A stretch of DNA of 64,000 nt from Diatrype stigma. Lineage: Eukaryota > Ascomycota > Sordariomycetes > Xylariales > Diatrypaceae. The notes under the pieces were generated by a model that was not told the DNA's origin, made no database searches, and saw only the letters and a program-made list of their open reading frames with translations. The stretch spans positions 434,001 to 498,000 of the forward strand of contig JAKJXP020000008.1 of NCBI GenBank assembly GCA_022225965.2, written 5' to 3'. The translations under genes were made by a program, and so were the position numbers. This document shows positions 56,701-64,000 of the stretch, piece after piece (positions within the stretch are counted from its first letter, which is position 1; every line of letters begins with the position of its first letter).

Positions 56701-59445
56701 AATACGACCCCATCCCAGGAATCCCAGGAAAGTGCAGCGAGGAGATCAAGCAGGATGAGAATCCCCCGCATCCGTCCGCCGATGGAGGAACACTGATGAC
56801 TGGGTACTACCTAGGCCAGCGTAGCCATGACCTTGTTGGGAGGGCCGTTTCATGCTAAGAGAAGAAATTGGGGGCGGAACTTCTCATCTCTGATGAGGCC
56901 TCTGACCTCGTGACTGCGAATAGAGACGGCTGCGTAATCGAATGTAAGCCGTCTAATGAGGGACAAGGGCGCTAAAAGATTGATGGTGGCCGTTAAGGTG
57001 CATTGCATCATGTAGGTATTGCATCATGGGCGGCAAGCCTTTTAGCTGGTGAGGCTTAGAAACTCGCCATAGACGTTAGAAAGGCAAGAGATTAGTTAGT
57101 GCCGGCCGCTCCCGAAACGCAGCGCTATCAGATTCGACGTCCTAGTGCTGCCAAGCCCCCCAAAGCTGAGGTCGCAGCTGCAGCTGAAAAGACCGCGACT
57201 TCAACCATCGTGATTGGTAGCGCAACAGCCATTGACAGCCAGCCTGGCTGCCTGGGTCCCGCGCCAGGCTGCAGGCGCCCTAGTCGATACCCAGGCATGG
57301 TCCGGGTTGAGTTAGCTTGCCCTGCCACGCTTGATGAGATCTAACAGTTTTGAACAATTGCATGTGCGTGTGGTTAATACGTCGATAAGGCATGCACAGC
57401 CCCGTCTGGCGACTCAAGATCCTGAGATTGCATGGATTGCATGGGCAACTCGGGTACGGCTTCCTTTACTTCAATCGCGGCCCACGAATTGGAAAGTCTG
57501 CCTTGCGCCTTCTTGCGCAAGGCTAACTCTTCGTATGCATGATCTTTGTCAGTGACTCAGGCTATGCGTCCCTCCGATGATATCTGGCTGGGTACGACAT
57601 TCGTAGTAGAGTCACTGCCATGGCATCGCATAGCACTTGTGGCGTTAGTCTAATCTATCCACGACTTCGTGCAGATGGCAAAATATGCAACGTATACAAC
57701 TTGCACGGGGGTGTCTTGATGATATAGGTTGTTCTCTGGGAACTTTTCTGTTATGTGCGCTCCGGCGTTCTTTCATGCCACCATAGTAATAATAAGGCTG
57801 GGGAGCTAGAGTCCAGCCCCATGAATCTGGGGGCTGTGTTGCGTCCCCTTTCACTTACTTCGTTGAGGAGCGAGACACTAGGTAAGTTATTAGCCCGCTG
57901 TCAATTTTGGGGGGTAGCACAGCATAGCAGGGCGCTGTCAGAACTCTGATATCTTGAAATTCTTTTGCGGGAGGTTGGTAGTCTTAAGATCGCCTTTTTG
58001 CAGCATGGCGAGAATTCCAATAGATCGGTGACGCGGCATGGAGCCCACGCAATTTGCTGTCAGTGCAACGTCGTTCGTCCGTCCTCTGATTATCCATTAT
58101 GCCTAGCACAATACCCGAGCACAATAATAAATCAAGTTATTCATGCGCCGATCGGCAAGGCGACTGTACGGCACACTCAGGTGGCAGGCCGATACTGTAG
58201 GTATGTAGACAGAACTTACTAGCGATACCAAAATATCTACCGAATGCATGTTGAGGGGAAGTCCTACGGCTTGTCTATCACCTTATTCCGTACACTATTA
58301 CGAGGGGGCCAAGCGGACAATCGCTGACTTGCGACAATGCGATAATTCCTGTTGCGGGGATTTTCGGGATCGCTCACTATGCGATTGGCGATCGCGTTAA
58401 CCGGACACCCGCCTGGCCTATGTACACGCGTGGCCTACACGGTATATACATAGTAGTTATAGGCAGTATAAAAATGATAATACAGCAAGGACATAGCTGG
58501 GTGGTTAAGTCCGTAAGAGACACGGGGTTTCGCGTGTGGTAAGAAGCCATGTAGGTAGCGTAGTAATAATAACAAGTAATCCATAATAAGAGCACGTTGA
58601 CTTATTTTTACTGACCTGCAACCGCTTTGGGAAGCATTTCAGCTCTCTTACCAATCCAGGATTCCAAGGCGTTGGGGTTGGGGTTGGGATTGGGTCGGAG
58701 TTGGGGTCTCTCTCGAATTTGAATTTCTAAAGATTCTAAAGATTGCGCTTAGAAATGTCAGGAAGCCCAGGAAGCCCGGGAAAGCCTGGAGGCCTGGAAG
58801 CCTGGAAGGTTGGAATCTTGGAAGCTTGGAAGCTTGGAATCAAGGGTGTAGATAACACCTACCCAGATGGTACCGGTATGTAGGAAGTGGGTATTCGGAC
58901 GCCTAAATTAGAACCGCTCAAGTTGCTACTATTGGTTAGGAGAAGCGTTTCGTCCGAAAACTTATCCCTGCCGGTGTCTTTTCTATCCCACAATTGTGTC
59001 CTTGGGCACTCGGGTTGGAGGAAAGTAATCAGCGGTTGATGCCCAAAAATCTAACGCGACTCCTTTTCCCTGCTTGTAGGAGCTTCCGTCCGTCTCGACA
59101 TGGCGAGATTCCGGCGGCGGCTTGTTAGCTGTTACAGACCATTCCCGCCGTGCTAAAGTAGTTGGCAGTAGTGCTCAGGTTTCTGGATTTTTGGATCTCT
59201 GAATTTGCCTTCCCACGCTGCACCGCACGTTGGTTCGTCCGAATGGAGGCTGTGGAGCTTCTCTGGCATGTGGTCAACATGTGGTTTTTGGGTAGTAAAT
59301 GCATCTAGTGATCTAGTGTGTTAGTTTCCGTCGATGGGTTCCCGACGAATTCAACCAGTCTCGTGAAGAGATCCCCTTGCATCATGTTACCGATGCCGAT
59401 GTATAGTTACGTAGGCAGATACGGGAGTAGCGGAAAGGCTATGGT

Positions 59446-59500
59446 ATGGCATGGCATGGCATGGCATGGCATGCTATGCTATGCTATGCTATGCTATGCT
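59446..59500 (+). repeat. Compound pentanucleotide array (ATGGC)n-(ATGCT)n
   Basis: About five ATGGC units switch directly into about six ATGCT units with no linker. The unit change is abrupt, so the second block probably grew from one mutated unit. Confidence 0.9.
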
Positions 59501-62238
59501 CTCCGCAGTTGTCGCATCGAATCACAGCGCCGACCAAATGGCACGATTGACGAATGCAAGCACTGGAATTGTGTGGAATCCCGGGCGGCCTACACCAGAC
59601 ACCATGTGCCCTTTGCATTCCCGAATCTTTGGGTCGCAAACTAAGATACTGCGGTATGTGCTGCGAGTCAAGGATTCGTAGGGCTCAAGCAAGATCCTGA
59701 TTGCGCATCCAAACTCACCTTACCTACGTAGGCAAGTAGCCTAGCATGCTGGTTAGGTAGACTGGTAGCTTTCTACGTATGTAGGTATGTGTGCAGAAGA
59801 TATGCAAAAGGTATGCAAGAAGGGAGTGAGCCAACCAGACACATGAAATATTGCTGAAACTTGAAACAATATGCTGCGAATATGCTGCAAAATACAAGCT
59901 GGTAAAAGCTGGTGGAATGGATAGGGTAGGATGGAAGAAAGTGAATCGGCCGGCGCCAGTAGAGCGGGAGCGATCCCTACATCCCCCGCACCCCTACTAA
60001 AAGTTTCTAAAAGCGCCGGAGAATTGGCGTCGACGTTCCGTGGTCATTCCAACGGCGCGGGTTCCAGTACTTACCACCTGCGTATATTTTACGAGATGTT
60101 TTACTCGTTTTACCTTTACCTTGACATTGTATGGATTCACTTGAAAGCGAATATGTGTACAACAGCAGTTACATCATAAGTCATGCGCTTTAGTTTGTAT
60201 TGAATTCTTTGGCTCTCGATACTTGACATGTGGTGTTTGGTATTTGGCATTGGGGAATGAAGTTTCAGGAGTTTGTACTATGTCGGTACTAGGTTGGTAT
60301 GTTAGGTGTCTTTTAGGCCTAACATTTAGGCAGCTGGTGGCCGCCGGAACTTTTGGCTTTACTGGCCACCGTCGATGGAAACTTGGGTGATCATACCCGC
60401 CGACTTATTAGCTATTGGTATCAGCATCGAAACAAGTCAAGCGCCGGCCAGGCGGTCGGTCGTACGAAATGTTTGTTCGTTGAAAGCCACAAACAGGAAA
60501 AACAAAGATTGTCCCAAGAAAAACTAAAATAAATAAAAAATAAAAAATGAGATTCCAAGATGATGGGACGGAATGCAACTCTGTTGATTGGGTTACCTCT
60601 CCTTGGCCGTTTCCTAATCCGTCGCTCAGTCACTCCCGAGTTTGACACACACCCCGAAGCGATGCATGGCTGTGTGGGAGTGTCCGAGTGTGGGAGTGTG
60701 GTCATCCGTCATCTTACATAGTAGCCAAAACTCCGCGTGCTCCGCCGCTGGGCTGTGAGTCTGTGACCTCGATTGCTGAGAGGAAGCTGGTGCTGGGGCC
60801 CGGGGGGTCAATCACTGATGGCAGCGGTAGCTTGCGAGGGCTGGAGGGCTTGAGGGCTTGAGGGCTGGACGGCAATGGAGGAGGATCCCTCAACCCACAC
60901 CTGCCGCACACCTATTCTGCCAGTCTCCAGTCTCCAGTCTCCAGTCTGCTTGCTTCTTTACGGCTTCCTTACTACTACAGCTAGCGCGACTAGTGTCTTC
61001 CGATAGGGAACGTGGGAACTTGGAAAGGTGGGAAGAGAGCGAAAGTGAATCATTCGGCCGGCCATTCACATCCAGGCACCCCTGTAGGCTTTCAGGCAGA
61101 GAAGGGCGGACGGACAGACAGACCAGACACACCAGACAGGGGCTGGAAAGGAGGCCGCGCGCGAACCCCTGTTTGGGTGTGTGAGAGATTTCAGTCGCAA
61201 TTTGGGAAGTACACAGAATTATGTATGTACATGCAGCCAATATTGTGGGCGGGCAAAATCTCTAGTATGGGCTTTATGGGCTTGGACGGGTTTGGATGGG
61301 CTGGCTTTGTATGGCCAACCTCCATCCAATGCGGCCTGGCAGTCTCGCGGCATGGTGCAAGGTACGGACGACTAGGTACCTACCAGGTTAGACCGCTGCA
61401 CCAAAATATGTACCAAAATGTGAGGATAAGGGTACGAGGGGAGGAGGGTATGAGGGTATGAGGGTTCCCGAAAGTCCACCTCTCCTCTACTCGCTCGATA
61501 ATAATATAAGGCGACCGAGCTGCCACTGTTTCAGGATATTTTATTTTCAGCTCTCGTACTTCGTATCCCACCTATACCTATACCTATACCTATCTACATA
61601 TATACACACAGACACCCCCCCATACATAAGCCATACGTGCGTCCTACATCTCTCCTGGACTTCGACATCACCCCCAAGGTTGATTCATACCTACATATTT
61701 CCAAGGTTTACTTGTGCTACCTGCATACATAAGTTGCTACCTCATCTCTAGGCAACCAGTGTATACACCCGTACGCATATATCTATATATACGCGCACAC
61801 ACACACTTACTCAGGCTACAAATATTGGCCATACCCACCCCCCAACTCACCTCAAAATAATCTCCCCCCTATGTCCTCATGTCTATAAGGCCAGAAGCGC
61901 AACATCCAACTGAATACGTCTCTGACACTGAAGACTGACTTGACTGAGCACTACTATTATCACCACTACTGCTACTATTACTATTACAACAACAACTACA
62001 ACCACAATAACTACTACTACTCGCCGTGGCGTCCCAACGAAGCATCGTCATCAACAACACCATACATAACCACAGAGACACACGTGAGTCATATTCGACT
62101 ATAACTTATCACCACCGGGATCGGGGAGACGGTGTCTCATACGGCTCAACCAACCCACGAAGAGATCGGCCTAGACCAGTAGTTGTCCAGCCGGACCCTC
62201 CGCGCACCAGTCGCACCAATACGTTATCGACTGCCACA

Positions 62239-63681
62239 ATGTGCAAGTTGAACAAGTACACGACCATTGTCCCGGGCAACCGAGTGGTCCACCACGCCGA
62301 GCACGAGCTGTGCTCGCGATCGCGCAACAACAAGCCGTGCGACCGCACCCAGGAATTCCGCTACCCGACGGAGGAACACGTGGGCACGGACCGACTGAGC
62401 CCTCGCACCACTTACGAGCAGTTCCCGCCCACCCCGCCGCGATCGTCGCGCTCGCCTTCCACCTCCGACTCCGAGCGCCCGATCCGGCGGCCGCGATCCG
62501 AGAGCTACTACGCCAGCAACGGCAACGGCGGTGGCGGCAGGGTCGACGTCAGCAGCCACAGCCACAACAAGCTGCCCTCCCCGCGCCGCGGAGGAACCGA
62601 CCACGGCACGTACGTCGAGGCCACGTCGGTGCCCCGCAGCAGCAGCATAATGGCGAACAACCGGCGATTCGTCGACGCGCCCGTGGCCATGCCCGTGCAC
62701 AGCCGGCGTCCGCCCAGCCCCAGCCCGTACGAGGAGGAGTTCGAGACCTACGACCCGCCGCGCGGCGAGCCCGCCTCGGACGTCAAGAGCACGACCAGCA
62801 GCACGAGCAGCAAGCACAGCGCCAGCAGCCAGCACAGCAGCAGCAGCAAGCACAGCAGCAGCAACAGCAGCACCACCAGCAAGGAGAGCAAGGGCAGCGT
62901 CGGCAAGCACAGCAAGGGCAGCAGCAGCAAGAACTACGACGCTAGGGGGGAGGACGAGGAGGAGCAGGACCTGCGCCGGGACGCGCGCGCGCGCGACCCC
63001 TCGCCCCAGCCCGCGGCCCGCACCGTCAAGAAGGTCCTGATCGCCGAGGACCCCTCGCACAAGAAGCGCCACCGCCGGACATCCTCGGTGGCGAGCCGCC
63101 CCTCGCCGCACGACAGCGACAACGAGGAGGACGACAATGGCGCTAAGGGCGGCAACGGCAGCGCCAAGGTCAACTACTACACGCCGGGCGTGCAATCGCG
63201 CATCAACCGGCAGAACGAGGAGATCGCCAACCGGCCAGCGGCGCCCGTCCCCGCTCCCGCGTCTGCGCCCGCGCCCGCGCCCAAGCCGGTGTCGTCCAAG
63301 CCGGTGTCCAACAAGGCGGTGTCGCGGCCGCCCCTGTCCAAGTCGGCGTCGGTGTCCACGTCTGCTGCGATGGTGCCCGTGTCCTCTGCTGCGGCGCCCG
63401 CGTCGTCGGCGGCGGCTCGGACCCGGTACCGGCGCGGGTCGGTGCAGATCGACGACACGCTGGCGCTCACGGCCAAGCTGGACGACCTGATGATCCAGCG
63501 CCAGCAGGCGGAGGAGAAGCAGCGGCGGCGCCAGGAGCGCGACGACCGCGCCATGCAGGCGCGGCTGAAGGAGCGGCTCCAGCGCAGCAGCAACAGCACC
63601 TACGGCCCGGGCTCCGACGCGCACGCGCTTGTCAGCCCGCGGCTCAGCAGGAACGAGCCGGCCGGTGGCTACCGGTACTAG
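62239..63681 (+). CDS. Ser/Pro-rich disordered fungal protein, function unknown
   Basis: A single open frame of 480 aa from the ATG at 62,239 (context CCACAATG). The frame extends upstream to a GTG at 62,026 but no ATG, so that extension is probably 5' UTR; a GTGAGT at 62,084 may start a 5' UTR intron. The first 40 residues (MCKLNKYTTIVPG, then HHAEHELC and NKPCDR) have spaced Cys and His and look like the only folded N-terminal part. Next come Ser/Arg/Pro-rich stretches, a long Ser repeat encoded by AGC triplets (about 62,790-62,935), acidic runs and an Ala/Pro linker. A charged coiled-coil helix near the end reads ALTAKLDDLMIQRQQAEEKQ and RQERDDRAMQARLKERL. No enzyme motif. The reverse strand is open over the same span because of GC-rich codon use. 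Confidence 0.75.
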   Translation: MCKLNKYTTIVPGNRVVHHAEHELCSRSRNNKPCDRTQEFRYPTEEHVGTDRLSPRTTYEQFPPTPPRSSRSPSTSDSERPIRRPRSESYYASNGNGGGGRVDVSSHSHNKLPSPRRGGTDHGTYVEATSVPRSSSIMANNRRFVDAPVAMPVHSRRPPSPSPYEEEFETYDPPRGEPASDVKSTTSSTSSKHSASSQHSSSSKHSSSNSSTTSKESKGSVGKHSKGSSSKNYDARGEDEEEQDLRRDARARDPSPQPAARTVKKVLIAEDPSHKKRHRRTSSVASRPSPHDSDNEEDDNGAKGGNGSAKVNYYTPGVQSRINRQNEEIANRPAAPVPAPASAPAPAPKPVSSKPVSNKAVSRPPLSKSASVSTSAAMVPVSSAAAPASSAAARTRYRRGSVQIDDTLALTAKLDDLMIQRQQAEEKQRRRQERDDRAMQARLKERLQRSSNSTYGPGSDAHALVSPRLSRNEPAGGYRY

Positions 63682-64000
63682 GGCTCGGGCTAAGGCTGGG
63701 ACTAAGACTAAGGGATGATGATCATGAATGAATGGATGGATGGATTTGATGATGGTTGGATGGATGGATGGACTGCATTGCATCGCACTACCACTGTATT
63801 TGGAATGGCGTTGGTTGATATCACGGGAATTGTATTAGACGGAAACTCAGGAACACTTCATGTAACCTTTTTGATGTACGGAAACTTACGGGATGGAACG
63901 ATATGGGGATGGAATGTGTATTGATGGATGTACTGGCATATGTCTGCATGAAAGCCTTTTTTGGTTTACTCTTTTTTTAGCCTTCGTTGCCCTTAAGGCA
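63682..64000. other. 3' flank with GGAT repeats
   Basis: Downstream sequence of the disordered-protein gene, with imperfect GGAT/GATG repeats at about 63,715-63,772. Nothing else seen up to the window end. Confidence 0.6.

Larger units (their letters stand above)
50985..62238. other. 11-kb gene-poor stretch
   Basis: No open frame above 120 codons and no domain recognised on either strand. It contains an 18-base C run (53,703-53,720), GTTGGG-type repeats (about 58,671-58,710), short GGAAGCCTGG/GGAAGCTTGG repeats (58,760-58,842), the pentamer array at 59,446-59,500, a (TACCTA)n run near 61,570-61,592 and CA/TA-rich low complexity up to 61,810. Composition is normal, not RIP-like. The last kilobase should hold the promoter and 5' UTR of the gene at 62,239. 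Confidence 0.5.

Noticed and set aside
58671..58710. Telomeric repeat remnant
   Set aside because: The unit is GTTGGG-like, not TTAGGG, and only a few imperfect copies occur.
62224..63783. 519-codon open frame on the minus strand opposite the disordered-protein gene
   Set aside because: It is a mirror of GC-rich codon use on the plus strand; its product is Val/Ala/Arg/Leu low complexity with no domain, while the plus frame has sensible protein features.

Overview
The window is nuclear DNA of a filamentous ascomycete (Pezizomycotina, most likely a Sordariomycete; I cannot place it further). The evidence is short GT-AG introns of 56-209 bp, fungal protein families (RTA1, STL1-like sugar transporter, Dpb11/Rad4, DUF8035-like, F-box/ankyrin), long gene-poor intergenic stretches, and a transposon block with the marks of repeat-induced point mutation (RIP).

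Layout. About 1-13,200 is an AT-rich block of dead LTR retrotransposons: a Gypsy relic on the minus strand (RT about 5.0-4.7 kb, integrase about 3.0-2.8 kb) and a Copia relic on the plus strand (gag, protease, integrase, RT and RNase H traceable from about 8.0 to 12.7 kb). Both reverse transcriptases have lost catalytic Asp residues through G-to-A changes. A compact 472-bp LTR element (TRIM type) sits inside the Copia gag, with 112-bp LTRs, TG...CA ends and a 5-bp target duplication. It is far less mutated than its host, so it came later. A 73-75-bp minisatellite lies at about 1.59-1.96 kb.

From about 15 kb on, I support ten protein genes and one doubtful small ORF. On the minus strand these are: secreted type-B carboxylesterase (15.0-16.9 kb); a two-exon 189-aa fungal protein of unknown function (17.7-18.3 kb); F-box/ankyrin-repeat protein (20.3-23.3 kb); four-BRCT Dpb11/Rad4/TopBP1 homologue (34.2-37.4 kb); RTA1-family membrane protein (38.5-39.5 kb); STL1-like MFS sugar/polyol transporter (41.2-43.0 kb); MDR-family oxidoreductase (47.5-49.1 kb); and a HAD-IIB phosphatase broken by a 13-bp tandem duplication (50.2-51.0 kb). 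On the plus strand they are a DUF8035-like disordered protein (30.1-32.8 kb) and a Ser-rich disordered protein (62.2-63.7 kb).

The genes do not form an obvious pathway or biosynthetic cluster; they look like an ordinary mix of housekeeping (Rad4), transport and accessory genes. Two long stretches (23.3-30.1 and 51.0-62.2 kb) carry no gene I can support. They hold simple repeats, homopolymers and dispersed TAGGTA/TACCTA-type words. The most unusual items are the nested TRIM with a perfect Pol III B-box consensus, the 13-bp frameshift in the phosphatase, and the minisatellite that still encodes 25-residue repeats.
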